Position numbers and translations under genes: made by a program
Part shown: positions 7,760 to 16,700 of the stretch, in pieces
Layout of the letters: each line of letters opens with the position of its first letter
How positions within the stretch are numbered: position 1 is the first letter of the stretch
The notes under the pieces: generated by a model
Database searches by the model: none
The model's input: only the letters and a program-made list of their open reading frames with translations
Told to the model about the DNA's origin: nothing
Source of the DNA: Pseudoclavibacter chungangensis
GTDB lineage: Bacteria > Actinomycetota > Actinomycetes > Actinomycetales > Microbacteriaceae
Direction: 5' to 3'
NCBI RefSeq assembly: GCF_013410545.1
Contig: NZ_JACCFV010000001.1
Location: 992,001-1,056,000, forward strand
DNA length: 64,000 bases

Positions 7760-9497
7760 CGAGCCCGACGAACCCGTCGGGCTCCTCGCGGCCCTCAACG
7801 ACGCACAGCGCCACGCGGCCCTCGCGCTCGTGGGGCCCGTCTGCATCCTCGCCGGTGCGGGGACGGGGAAGACACGCGCCATCACGCACCGCATCGCGTT
7901 CGGCATCCGGCAGGGCGTCTACGATCCGGGGCGCGTCCTCGCGCTGACGTTCACGAATCGCGCGGCGGGCGAACTGCGTGCCCGACTCACGGCGCTCGGT
8001 GCCCCCGGCGTGCAGGCGCGGACGTTCCACGCGGCCGCCCTGAGCCAGCTCGGCTACTTCTGGCCGCACACGATCGGTGGCGAGGCGCCGCAGATCGTGA
8101 AGGCGAAGGGGAAGCTCATCGCCGAGGCGGCGCAGCGCGTCGGCGTCGGGCTCGATCCGGCCGGCGTGCGTGATCTCGCGACCGAGATCGAGTGGCGCAA
8201 GGTCCAGGAGCGGTCGATCGAGGAGTACGGCGTCGCGGCGCGGTCGTCCCGGGTCCTCCCACAGCGGGTCGACGCCGACCAGGCCGTCGCGATCCTGCGC
8301 GCCTACGAGGACGTGAAGGACGAACGCCGCGTCATGGACTTCGAGGACGTGCTCCTCGCGACGGCCGGGATGCTCGAGATGGAGCCGTGGGTCACGCAGC
8401 GGGTGCGCGAACAGTACCGGTTCTTCGTCGTCGACGAGTACCAGGACGTCTCACCGTTGCAGCACCGACTCCTCCGACTCTGGCTCGGGGAGCGGCGGGA
8501 GCTGTGCGTCGTCGGCGACCCCGCCCAGACGATCTACTCCTTCACGGGCGCCTCGAGCGACTACCTGACGGGCTTCGAGCGGGAGTACCCGGACGCCCGT
8601 GTCGTGCGCCTCGAGGGCAACTACCGTTCGTCGTCGGCGATCATCGGCGTCGCGAACGCGGTCGCGCGGCACGTGCCGCACTCGCTGCAGCTCGAGGTCG
8701 TCGAGGGCACGCCCGCGCGCGAGCCGGTGCCGGAGCTCACGGCCTACGCCGACGACGCGGAGGAGGCGGCGGGCGTCGTCCGCCGCATCGAGGACGACGT
8801 GCGAAGCGGCATCCCCGTCGAGCGGATCGCCGTGCTCTACCGGATCGGCGTGCAGGCGGCGCCGCTCGAACGGGCCCTGCAGGACGCGGGCGTGCCGTAC
8901 CGCGTGGTCGGCCAACGCAGGTTCTTCGATCTCATCGAGGTGCGCATGGCCGTGTCCGCACTCCGCGCGGCCGCCATGCAGGACGAGGGAGATCCGCTGT
9001 TCCAATCGGTCAGCCGGGTCGTCCGTGACCTCGGCTGGACGCAGTCCCCGCCGCCCGGCGCGGGGGCCGAGCGTGACCGGTGGAACGCGCTGGACGCGAT
9101 CGTGCGCCTCGCCGACGGGGCGCTCGAGGGGACGACCCTCTCGACGTTCGCGGCCGAACTCGCTGCTCGTGCACGGCTGCAGCACGAACCGGAACTGCGC
9201 GCCGTCACGCTCTCGTCGATCCACGCGGCGAAGGGCCTTGAATGGGACTCCGTATCGGTCGTCGGCGTGAGTGACGGGCTGCTCCCCATCTCCTACGCGC
9301 GCGGCATGGCCGAGGTGGACGAGGAGCGTCGGCTGCTCTACGTCGCCGTCACCCGGGCGCGTCGCCGGCTCCGGCTCAGCTGGGCCCGACGCGGCGGGTT
9401 CCGCGACGAGGATCGACGGGAATCGCGATTCGCGGCAGAGCTCGGCACCCGCATTCGTCGTGGAATCGGCGCGGACGCCGACGTGAGGACCCCGTGA
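7737..9497 (+). CDS. uvrD2: UvrD2-type ATP-dependent DNA helicase, no HRDC domain
   Basis: This 586-residue superfamily 1A 3'-5' helicase has Walker A AGAGTGKTRA (Lys45), Walker B VVDEYQDVS, GDPAQTIYSF, motif V SIHAAKGLEWD and motif VI YVAVTRARRR. The start ATG lies inside the nudC coding region, 23 nt before its stop, so the two are probably co-translated. M. tuberculosis UvrD2 is about 700 residues and carries a C-terminal HRDC plus tetracysteine module. Here the protein ends shortly after motif VI (SRFAAELGTRIRRG), so that module is absent. The last 122 bp are overlapped on the opposite strand by the E1-like gene. Confidence 0.88.
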   Translation: MADRSPDDEPDEPVGLLAALNDAQRHAALALVGPVCILAGAGTGKTRAITHRIAFGIRQGVYDPGRVLALTFTNRAAGELRARLTALGAPGVQARTFHAAALSQLGYFWPHTIGGEAPQIVKAKGKLIAEAAQRVGVGLDPAGVRDLATEIEWRKVQERSIEEYGVAARSSRVLPQRVDADQAVAILRAYEDVKDERRVMDFEDVLLATAGMLEMEPWVTQRVREQYRFFVVDEYQDVSPLQHRLLRLWLGERRELCVVGDPAQTIYSFTGASSDYLTGFEREYPDARVVRLEGNYRSSSAIIGVANAVARHVPHSLQLEVVEGTPAREPVPELTAYADDAEEAAGVVRRIEDDVRSGIPVERIAVLYRIGVQAAPLERALQDAGVPYRVVGQRRFFDLIEVRMAVSALRAAAMQDEGDPLFQSVSRVVRDLGWTQSPPPGAGAERDRWNALDAIVRLADGALEGTTLSTFAAELAARARLQHEPELRAVTLSSIHAAKGLEWDSVSVVGVSDGLLPISYARGMAEVDEERRLLYVAVTRARRRLRLSWARRGGFRDEDRRESRFAAELGTRIRRGIGADADVRTP

Positions 9498-10242
9498 CCG
9501 CGTCGATCCTCGCCGCCGCATCGCCCTCGGGGACCTCGTCGGCGACGAGATAGGGGAGGGCCAGGCGCACGAGCGTGTCGGCCGTCTGTCGGAGGATCGC
9601 GGGATCGTCGAGGGGGGAGCGGCGGTGCACGAGCTGCGTCGCGACGGTGGGCCACGTGCCGTCCCGGTCGCGCCTGTACAGGTCGTCGCAGCGGATGCAG
9701 GGCGTCCGCCCGGGAACGACGAGCGGCCCCGCGATCGCGATCCGGTCCTCGAGCGTGACCGCGAGGTGTGGGCGATCGTCCGCCAGGAGCGGCAGGTAGG
9801 TCGACGGCGCGACGACGTAGTGCGCGGCGACGACGAGCAGGTCCCGTGAACCGGCGGTGAGCGGCTCGCGCGTGGGAGCGGCACCGTGCTCCGCGAACGC
9901 TGCGAGGAGCGGCACCGTGATCGGCGTGGTCCCTCGGAGCGTGAAGCCCGCCGGGTCCACGACCGCCTCGGCCGGTGCACGCCGTCGCTCCGCACCCGGG
10001 GCCGGTTCGAGCGTCGGGGCGACGAGTGCCGCGACCTCGGCCGCCCGCGTCGCCGACGTGCCGTGGCGCACGGCCGTCGCGACGGCGCGTTCGACGGTGT
10101 CACCCCGGACGAGCGCCGTGAGAAGGCGGTCGATGCCGTCGTCGACGTCGTCGACGACGATGCGGGGACGGGCGGTGCCGAGCTGGATCGCGTCGGGCGA
10201 TCGCCACACGAGCGGGAACCGGGGCGAGATACGTACCTTCAT
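9376..10242 (-). CDS. E1/ThiF-like protein, TOMM leader-peptide-binding family (cyclodehydratase-related)
   Basis: This 288-residue protein resembles the actinobacterial family often annotated as TOMM precursor leader peptide-binding protein or bacteriocin cyclodehydratase domain protein. Two zinc-binding pairs are visible: CIRC inside TPCIRCDDLYRRDRD, and CGC inside HDECGC close to the C-terminus. The second pair (codons at 9445-9453) is encoded opposite the 3' end of uvrD2, so the convergent overlap of 122 bp appears genuinely coding on both strands up to that point; the last 22 residues beyond it may be read-through. No precursor peptide or YcaO gene is nearby, so a RiPP role is not supported. 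The conserved position beside uvrD2 and a DUF2342 metalloprotease suggests a housekeeping function that is not known. Confidence 0.65.
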   Translation of the reverse strand: MKVRISPRFPLVWRSPDAIQLGTARPRIVVDDVDDGIDRLLTALVRGDTVERAVATAVRHGTSATRAAEVAALVAPTLEPAPGAERRRAPAEAVVDPAGFTLRGTTPITVPLLAAFAEHGAAPTREPLTAGSRDLLVVAAHYVVAPSTYLPLLADDRPHLAVTLEDRIAIAGPLVVPGRTPCIRCDDLYRRDRDGTWPTVATQLVHRRSPLDDPAILRQTADTLVRLALPYLVADEVPEGDAAARIDAVTGSSRRRPRRFHDECGCRALPRIAIPVDPRRGTRRVGPS

Positions 10243-10321
10243 GCCCCGATCGTGCGCTCGTGTGCCGAACGCCGCGGAGGTTGTCCACAGGCGACCGCGC
10301 ACGCCGCGGCGGCGGACGCGG

Positions 10322-11749
10322 TCAGACCGGTGGGCCCTGCGGGTTCTCGGACGAGGCGTCGTCGTCGCCGTCGGCTCCTCGCTCGTCGACGGAGCCGCCG
10401 TCGGGTGCATCGCCGAACGAGTCCAGGTCGTCGAGGAGCGAGGCGAGCGCCGCATCGAGATCGTCGCCGGCGACCTCACCCATGCCGAGTCGCTGCACGA
10501 GGAAGTCGGGGTGGTCGATGTCGTCGCTCGTCGGGACCGCGTCGAAGTGGTCCCACAGCGAGTCGCGGACCTCGGCGCCGTGCGCGTCCTGCACGGCGCG
10601 CCACATCGCCGCCGCCTCGCGGAGACGCCGCGGGCGCAGCTCGAGGCCGACGAGCGATCCGAACGCGCGTTCGGCGGGGCCGCCCGTGGCACGGCGGCGC
10701 CGCACCGTCTCAGCGACGGCCTCCGCACGGGGCAGCCGCGACGTCGCCTCCTGCGTGACGACGTCGACCCACCCCTCGATGAGCGCGAGCATCGTCTCGA
10801 GCCGGTCGAGAGCCGCCTGCTGCTGGGGTGTGCGCGGCGGGATGAAGGCGCCCGACTGGAGCGCGTCCCGGATCGCCTCCGGTTGCTGCGGGTCGAGATC
10901 GCGCGCGAGCTCCTCGATGCGGGACACGTCGATCGTGATGCCCCGCGCGAACTCCGTCACCGACGAGATGAGGTGCAGGCGCAGCCACTTCGCGTGTGCG
11001 AACAGGCGGGCGTGCGCGAGCTCGCGCACGGCCAGGTAGAGCTCCACCTCGTCGATCGCCAGATCGAGGCCGTCGCCGAATCCTTCGACGTTCTGGGGCA
11101 CGAGTGCAGCCCGCCCCTGGGCGAGCACGGGCACGCCGATGTCGCCACCCGAGACGACCTCGCCCGCGAGCTGCCCGATGACCTGACCGAGCTGCATCGC
11201 GAACATCGAGCCGCCGACGTTGCGCAGGATCGCGTCGCCCTGGCTCACGACGTCCGCGAGCTCGGGTGGCGTCTGTTCGGCGAGCACGCGGACGAGCGCG
11301 TCCGAGATGCTCGTCGCGACCGGTTCGCTCAACTGCTGCCACAGGTCCATCGACGCGCCGATCCACTCGAGCCTCGTGAACGCCGCGGGGGTGCTCGTGA
11401 GTTCGCCGAGCGTGGTCGCTTCCCCGAGCCACAGCTCCGCGAGCCGGAAATTGCGATCGACGCGGGCCCGCTCGTCCTCGGTGAGTTCGCGGTTCGCGGC
11501 GCCCGCGACCTGCCGCGCCTGCCGCCGCGCGACCTCCCAGTCGAGGCCCGCGTCGGGATTGTTGAGCGCCGCCTGCATCTGTGCCATGAGGGCGCGGATC
11601 GCGGCCGGGTCGTCGGGGAGCCCCGCGACTCCGGCGAGACGCTCGGGATCGATCGCACCGCCCGAACGCAGCATGTCGTTCAGGAGCCGACGAAGTTCCT
11701 CGCCCGGGTCGTTCTCCGGGCCGTCGCCGGTGTTCGCATCGTCTGGCAT
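10322..11749 (-). CDS. DUF2342 putative zinc-dependent metalloprotease
   Basis: A 475-residue protein of the actinobacterial DUF2342 family (described as zinc-dependent metalloprotease or F420-biosynthesis-associated). Helix-rich central sequence includes VRELAHARLFAHAKWLRLHL, which supplies the HxxxxxH-type candidate zinc ligands. The N-terminal 60 residues (LLNDMLRSGG) and the acidic Asp/Glu/Gly-rich last 40 residues look disordered. The start ATG at 11749 has a GAAGGA Shine-Dalgarno; in-frame upstream sequence lacks one. It precedes the E1-like gene on the same strand with 79 bp between, so the two may form an operon. It is divergent from the PDZ/Lon protease gene, an arrangement similar to Rv3195/Rv3194c. 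The substrate is unknown. Confidence 0.8.
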   Translation of the reverse strand: MPDDANTGDGPENDPGEELRRLLNDMLRSGGAIDPERLAGVAGLPDDPAAIRALMAQMQAALNNPDAGLDWEVARRQARQVAGAANRELTEDERARVDRNFRLAELWLGEATTLGELTSTPAAFTRLEWIGASMDLWQQLSEPVATSISDALVRVLAEQTPPELADVVSQGDAILRNVGGSMFAMQLGQVIGQLAGEVVSGGDIGVPVLAQGRAALVPQNVEGFGDGLDLAIDEVELYLAVRELAHARLFAHAKWLRLHLISSVTEFARGITIDVSRIEELARDLDPQQPEAIRDALQSGAFIPPRTPQQQAALDRLETMLALIEGWVDVVTQEATSRLPRAEAVAETVRRRRATGGPAERAFGSLVGLELRPRRLREAAAMWRAVQDAHGAEVRDSLWDHFDAVPTSDDIDHPDFLVQRLGMGEVAGDDLDAALASLLDDLDSFGDAPDGGSVDERGADGDDDASSENPQGPPV

Positions 11750-11896
11750 GTCGGTCCTTCCAGGAGTTCGTTCTACGCTAGCCCGAGACGAATGCGTGAA
11801 CCGGTGAACGGCCGGGGAGTAGCGCGCCTCGATTGCTCCCGCAGCGAACACGCGTTCCGTGGGGAGCACGCGGACCCCGACAGGAGCACCCCGAAC

Positions 11897-13177
11897 GTGA
11901 CGACGCCCACCGGCTCGACGCCCGACGCCGAGCCCGCCCGGCCGCGACCTCCCCTGACCTCGTCCGCGCTGCCGGGCGGCCACGAGCCGTGGCCCGTGTC
12001 GACGGTCGGCCCCGACGCGACCGCCGGCGCCGTGGGATCGGGCGGGTCCGTCACCGGACACACCCGGCGGCGCGGCGCGGCGCGGCCCTCATCGGGTGCG
12101 ATCGTGCTCGGCATCGGCGTCGTCCTGCTGCTCGTCCTCGGCCTCACGCCGTCGCCGTACGCGATCCGTCAGCCCGGCCCCGTCTTCAACGCGATCGGCG
12201 AGGTGACGCTCGCCGAGGGCGCGGCGCCGACCGACGTCATCACGATCACGGGCGCGCAGGTGTACCCCACCGGTTCAGGCCGTCTCGACGTCATGACGGT
12301 CAACATCGCAGGCAACCCCACGCAGCAGCCGTCGTGGTTCGAGGCGTTCCTCGCCTTCCTCGACCCGAGCCGCGACGTCCTGCCCGTCGAGCTGTACTAC
12401 CCGTCGGGCGAGACCGTGGACCAGCGCGACCAGCAGAACCGGGCCCTCATGCAGTCGTCACAGGACGAGGCGATCGCGAGCGCGTTGCGGGAACAGGGCT
12501 ACGAGGTCCCCGTGCAGGTCGTGCTCACGGGCGTCTCCGAGGACGGCCCGAGCGCCGGCCTCCTGCAGGCGGGCGACATCGTCCGACGCGTCGGCGACCA
12601 GGACATCACGAGCGCCGACGTCCTCCGTGACAGCATCGCCGACCACGACGGGACGACGCCGGTGAGCGTCACCGTCGAGCGTGACGGCACGCCGGTGACC
12701 GTCGACGTCGTGCCGACGGAGGCCGAGGTCGAGGGACAACTGCGCCCGGTGTTCGGCATCACCGTCGGCTCGACCTACGATTTCCCCGTCCAGGTCCACA
12801 TCGAACTCGGCGATGTCGGCGGTCCGAGCGCGGGGCTCATCTTCACCCTCGCGATCATCGACGAGCTGACGCCGGGCGATCTCACCGGCGGACACCACAT
12901 CGCAGGCACCGGCACGATGACCGCGGACGGCGTCGTCGGACCCATCGGCGGCGTACGACAGAAGCTCTTCGCGGCCCAGGCGGCCGGCGCCGAGGCGTTC
13001 CTCGTCCCCGTCGACAACTGCGCCGAGGCACTCGACGGCGGCGTCCCCGGCGACCTGCCGCTCTACGCCGTCAGCGATCTCGACGACGGGCTCGCGGCCG
13101 TCGAGGCGATCGCCTCCGGGGCGGGCCAGGGCAACCTCCCGAGCTGCGCGTCCGTCGCGACGACGCCCGTCCCCTGA
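11897..13177 (+). CDS. PDZ domain-containing Lon-type (S16) membrane protease, YlbL-like
   Basis: A 426-residue protein with a Pro-rich N-terminus, one membrane helix (GAIVLGIGVVLLLVLGL, about residues 68-84), a PDZ domain (GLLQAGDIVRRVGDQDI) and a C-terminal S16 peptidase domain. The catalytic dyad is visible: Ser311 in GGPSAGLIF and Lys356 in GGVRQKLFAA, 45 residues apart as in Lon. It has no AAA module. It is predicted to be membrane-anchored with the protease outside. I chose GTG at 11897 because AGGAG lies about 10 nt upstream. It is divergent from the DUF2342 gene (147 bp apart) and upstream of the UPF0182 gene, matching the Rv3194c-Rv3193c order. Confidence 0.88.
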   Translation: MTTPTGSTPDAEPARPRPPLTSSALPGGHEPWPVSTVGPDATAGAVGSGGSVTGHTRRRGAARPSSGAIVLGIGVVLLLVLGLTPSPYAIRQPGPVFNAIGEVTLAEGAAPTDVITITGAQVYPTGSGRLDVMTVNIAGNPTQQPSWFEAFLAFLDPSRDVLPVELYYPSGETVDQRDQQNRALMQSSQDEAIASALREQGYEVPVQVVLTGVSEDGPSAGLLQAGDIVRRVGDQDITSADVLRDSIADHDGTTPVSVTVERDGTPVTVDVVPTEAEVEGQLRPVFGITVGSTYDFPVQVHIELGDVGGPSAGLIFTLAIIDELTPGDLTGGHHIAGTGTMTADGVVGPIGGVRQKLFAAQAAGAEAFLVPVDNCAEALDGGVPGDLPLYAVSDLDDGLAAVEAIASGAGQGNLPSCASVATTPVP

Positions 13178-13331
13178 CCCGCCCCCGGCCGTCGGGCCCC
13201 GGTCGCCCGGGCGTCGCGATCGGGACGTCGCCGCGCCGTGCGGAGTCGCACGGGTGCCCGTGCGCCCGCACGGAACCGGACCGCCCGGTAAACTGGCCCG
13301 ACCGACCGTTCGACGACGCGACAGGGACCTC

Positions 13332-16274
13332 GTGACCGCTACCGCATCTGATCCGATCCGACCCGGGAACGGCACGCCTCGGCGCCCCCGTCCCCTCGTC
13401 CTCACCCTCCTCGTGGTGGCGGCGCTGATCCTCCTGTTCTTCTGGTTCTCGGGGTTCTACGCCGACATCCTCTGGTTCGAGCAACTGGGGTACCTCGGCG
13501 TGCTGCTGACCCAGTGGGGAGCGACCGCGTCGATGTTCGCGATCGGGTTCGTCGCGATGGCCGTCCCGCTGTACGTGAACCTGCAGATCGTCTACCGTGC
13601 GCGGCCCGTCTACGCGAAGCTCAACGCGCAGCTCGACCGCTACCAGGAGATCATCGAGCCGCTCCGCAAGGGCGCCATGATCGCCGTCCCGGCGGTGCTC
13701 GGCCTGTTCGCCGGTGCGATCGTCGCGACGACGTGGCCCACCGTGCTGCAGTGGCTCAACGCCACCCCCTTCGGTGTCGCCGACCCGCGGTTCGGGTTCG
13801 ACATCTCCTTCTACGTCTTCCACCTCCCGTTCTGGCGCGGTGTCGTCGCGTTCGTGAGCGCCGTCGTGCTCCTCGCGCTCCTCCTCGCCGTCGCCACGAG
13901 CTACCTCTACGGCGGCATCCGCATCACTGGTCGCGAGGTCGTCATCTCGAAGAGCGCCCGCGTCCACATCGCGGTGCTCGCGAGCGTCTACCTGCTCGTG
14001 CAGGCCGTCTCCATCTGGCTCGACCGCTACGCGCTCGTGACGAGCTCCTCGGGGCGCTGGACGGGTGCCATGTACACCGACACGCACGCGCGCATCCCTG
14101 GTCTCGCGATCCTCGCCGGCGCGGCCGCGATCGTGGCCGTGCTCTTCGTCGTCGCCGCCGCGATCGGTCGCTGGCGTCTGCCGCTCATGGGGACAGGTCT
14201 GCTCGTCGTCCTCGGCCTCGTCGTCGGTATCGCCTACCCGGCGGGCATCCAGCAGTTCCAGGTGCTGCCCTCGGAGAACACGCTCGAGCAGCCGTACATC
14301 GAGAACAACATCACCGCGACGAGATCCGCGTACGGGCTCGATTCGGTCGAGGACGTCGAGTACCAGGCGACGACGGTCGCCGAGGCGGGCCAGTTGCGGC
14401 AGGACGCCGTCACGACCGCGAACATCCGCATCATGGATCCGCAGCTGTTGCAGCCGACCTTCGCGCAGCTCGAACAGGAGCGCCCCTACTACTCGTTCCC
14501 CGATCAGCTCGACGTGGACCGCTTCGACATCGACGGCGAGGTGCAGGACGCGATCACGACGGTGCGTGAGCTGAACACCGCGGGGCTCGAACCCGCGAAC
14601 CAGACTTGGGTCAACGAGACGCTCGTCTACACGCACGGGTACGCGCTCGTCGCCGCGTCCGGCACCCAGCGCGAGTCGGACGGACAGCCGGTGTTCCTCG
14701 AGGGCGGCGTGCCGACCTCGGGCGAGCTCGGCGACTTCGCGCCGCAGATCTACTTCGGCGAGAACTCGCCGCAGTACTCGATCGTCGGTCAGCCCGAGGG
14801 CGCCGAGCCCGCGGAGCTCGACTACATCTCCGGCGCCGGCCCCGTCTACACGACGTTCGCCGGTTCCGGTGGCCCGAACCTCGGCAACTTCTTCAACCGG
14901 CTCGTGTACTCGATCCGGTTCCAGTCGGAGCAGATCCTGCTGTCGGGCTCGATCAACGCCGAATCGCAGATCCTCTATGACCGTGACCCGGCGCTGCGCG
15001 TGCAGAAGGCGGCCCCGTACCTCACGATCGACTCCGATCCGTTCCCGACGGTCGTCGACGGTCGGGTCGTGTGGATGATCGACGCGTACACGACGACCGA
15101 TGCCTACCCGTACTCGGCGCAGCAGTCGCTCTCGCAGCTCATCGCCGATTCGCCGCAGTCGGCGGTCCCGAGGCCCGGCGACACGATCAACTACATGCGC
15201 AACTCGGTGAAGGCGACCGTCGACGCGTACACGGGCGCCGTGACGCTCTACGCGTGGGACACGGACGACCCGATCCTGCAGACGTGGAACAAGGTGTTCC
15301 CGAACACGCTCAAGTCGACGAGCGAGATGTCGGGCGATCTCCTGAGCCACGTGCGGTACCCGACGGACATGTTCAAGGTGCAGCGGGCGACGCTCGCGAC
15401 CTACCACGTCACGAACGCCGGCCAGTTCTACAACCAGCAGAACGCGTGGCAGCTCCCGGCCGATCCGACGAACGGGTCGGCGATCCAACCGCCCTACTAC
15501 CTGACGATGCAGATGCCGGGACAGGATCCCGCGTTCTCCATCTACTCGACCTACATCCCACGCTCGAACAATGCCGAGACGACACGGAACGTGCTCACCG
15601 GGTACCTCGCGGCGAATGCGAACGCGGGGTCGACCGATGGGGTGGTCGACGAGAACTACGGACGATTGACGCTCCTCCGAACATCGGAGGAGAACATCAA
15701 CGGTCCGGGCCAGGTGCAGAACATCTTCAACTCGAACACGACCGTCGCGAACGAGCTGAACATCCTCGAACGAGGCGGGTCGACCGTCCTGCGAGGGAAC
15801 CTGCTGACGGTTCCCGTCGGTGGCGGGTTCCTGTACGTGCAACCGGTGTACGTGAAGTCGACGGGGGAGACGAGCTACCCGCTCATCCGGTACGTCCTCG
15901 TGGCGTTCGGTGACAAGATCGCGTTCGAGAGCACCCTCGACGAGTCGCTCGACGCGCTGTTCGGTGGGAACGCCGGGGCGGACGCGGGGGACAGCGACAC
16001 GGGGCCGACTCCCGACGGTGACGGTGCGCCGCCCGTCGAGCAGACGGCGCAGGAGAAGCTCTCGCAGGCGCTCGACGACGCCCAGAAGGCGCTCGACGAT
16101 CGCACAGCGGCGTACGCGAACAACGATCTCGTGGCGGCAGCGGAGGCCGACAAGCGGCTGCAGGACGCCCTCGCGCGTGCGCGGGCGGCGGAGTCCGAGA
16201 TCGGCACCGGCGGCGGAACGGGGACCGGGGCGGACACGTCGACCTCGACGCCGGCACCCACGCCGACACCGTAG
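13332..16274 (+). CDS. UPF0182 family large membrane protein
   Basis: A 980-residue protein of the UPF0182 family (usual length about 900-1000). Roughly seven hydrophobic helices occupy the first 330 residues, beginning LVLTLLVVAALILLFFWFSG, followed by a large extracytoplasmic domain rich in Tyr, Gln and Asn. The last 100 residues form an Asp/Ala/Leu-rich likely coiled coil (KLSQALDDAQKALDDR) and a Thr/Pro tail. I chose GTG at 13332, preceded by AGGGA, over an upstream ATG-less extension. A TAAACT box at 13289-13294 could be its own -10 element. The biochemical role of the family is unknown; its position after the PDZ/Lon protease is conserved in actinobacteria. Confidence 0.88.
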   Translation: MTATASDPIRPGNGTPRRPRPLVLTLLVVAALILLFFWFSGFYADILWFEQLGYLGVLLTQWGATASMFAIGFVAMAVPLYVNLQIVYRARPVYAKLNAQLDRYQEIIEPLRKGAMIAVPAVLGLFAGAIVATTWPTVLQWLNATPFGVADPRFGFDISFYVFHLPFWRGVVAFVSAVVLLALLLAVATSYLYGGIRITGREVVISKSARVHIAVLASVYLLVQAVSIWLDRYALVTSSSGRWTGAMYTDTHARIPGLAILAGAAAIVAVLFVVAAAIGRWRLPLMGTGLLVVLGLVVGIAYPAGIQQFQVLPSENTLEQPYIENNITATRSAYGLDSVEDVEYQATTVAEAGQLRQDAVTTANIRIMDPQLLQPTFAQLEQERPYYSFPDQLDVDRFDIDGEVQDAITTVRELNTAGLEPANQTWVNETLVYTHGYALVAASGTQRESDGQPVFLEGGVPTSGELGDFAPQIYFGENSPQYSIVGQPEGAEPAELDYISGAGPVYTTFAGSGGPNLGNFFNRLVYSIRFQSEQILLSGSINAESQILYDRDPALRVQKAAPYLTIDSDPFPTVVDGRVVWMIDAYTTTDAYPYSAQQSLSQLIADSPQSAVPRPGDTINYMRNSVKATVDAYTGAVTLYAWDTDDPILQTWNKVFPNTLKSTSEMSGDLLSHVRYPTDMFKVQRATLATYHVTNAGQFYNQQNAWQLPADPTNGSAIQPPYYLTMQMPGQDPAFSIYSTYIPRSNNAETTRNVLTGYLAANANAGSTDGVVDENYGRLTLLRTSEENINGPGQVQNIFNSNTTVANELNILERGGSTVLRGNLLTVPVGGGFLYVQPVYVKSTGETSYPLIRYVLVAFGDKIAFESTLDESLDALFGGNAGADAGDSDTGPTPDGDGAPPVEQTAQEKLSQALDDAQKALDDRTAAYANNDLVAAAEADKRLQDALARARAAESEIGTGGGTGTGADTSTSTPAPTPTP

Positions 16275-16283
16275 ACACGCCGA

Positions 16284-16313
16284 TTGGACCTTCGGACAGG
16301 AGTCGTGTAATGT
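16284..16313 (+). promoter_or_regulatory. Promoter for tRNA-fMet
   Basis: TTGGAC (16284-16289) and TAATGT (16308-16313) are separated by 18 nt. The -10 box ends 12 nt before the mature tRNA 5' end. This is a housekeeping sigma-type promoter by sequence. Confidence 0.55.
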
Positions 16314-16325
16314 CTTCTCTTGTGC

Positions 16326-16399
16326 CGCAGGGTGGAGCAGTTCGGTAGCTCGCCGGGCTCATAACCCGGAGGTCGTAGGTTCAAATCCTGCCCCTGCAA
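16326..16399 (+). tRNA. Initiator tRNA-fMet (anticodon CAT)
   Basis: The 74-nt cloverleaf folds completely. The acceptor arm pairs 7 positions except a C1-A72 mismatch, the hallmark of initiator tRNA, and the anticodon stem carries the three consecutive G-C pairs around CTCATAA. The anticodon is CAT at 16360-16362, and the T arm is GTAGG-TTCAAAT-CCTGC. CCA is not encoded (CGA follows the discriminator A). Confidence 0.96.
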
Positions 16400-16425
16400 C
16401 GAAGGTCGCGAGAGCGGCACACGAG

Positions 16426-16451
16426 GGCCCGGAACCAATTGGTTCCGGGCC
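16426..16451 (+). terminator. Perfect 26-bp palindrome, probable tRNA terminator
   Basis: A 13+13 nt perfect palindrome centred on CCAATTGG lies 26 nt after the tRNA. A G-T wobble and an A-T pair extend the stem, and it is followed by a short TT. It is most simply read as the terminator of the tRNA-fMet transcript. As a true palindrome it could also act bidirectionally. Confidence 0.6.
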
Positions 16452-16660
16452 TTCGGCGTTGCGGGCTTCCGGCGTTGCGGGCCTTCGGCTGCGCAGGGGA
16501 GTACCCGCGTCATCGACGCGAGACGCTGCCGACCGAAGGCTCCGGCCGCGTTCGCGCTCTTCGACGCCCCACGGACCGGCATGGTTGCGTGTCCAGGCAC
16601 AGCGAAAGCCGACCGGGACCCGTTGCACCAGGTGACGTCGGCGTCGTGAGCATGCTCGCG

Positions 16661-16700
16661 TGCAGTGCAGTGCAGTGCAGTGCAGTGCGGTGCAGTGCGG
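16661..16700. repeat. Tandem pentanucleotide repeat (TGCAG/TGCGG), 8 units
   Basis: Eight consecutive 5-bp units: five TGCAG, then TGCGG, TGCAG, TGCGG. It lies in non-coding sequence and is a candidate slippage-prone variable-number repeat. Confidence 0.9.

Noticed and set aside
9376..10242. Complete RiPP (TOMM) biosynthetic cluster around the E1-like gene
   Set aside because: No precursor peptide, YcaO or oxidase gene is nearby, and neighbours are housekeeping or protease genes.
13071..15842. Minus-strand open frame of about 920 codons opposite the UPF0182 gene
   Set aside because: Composition is dominated by Arg, Val and Asp with no recognisable domain. The opposite strand encodes a family protein with clear membrane helices.
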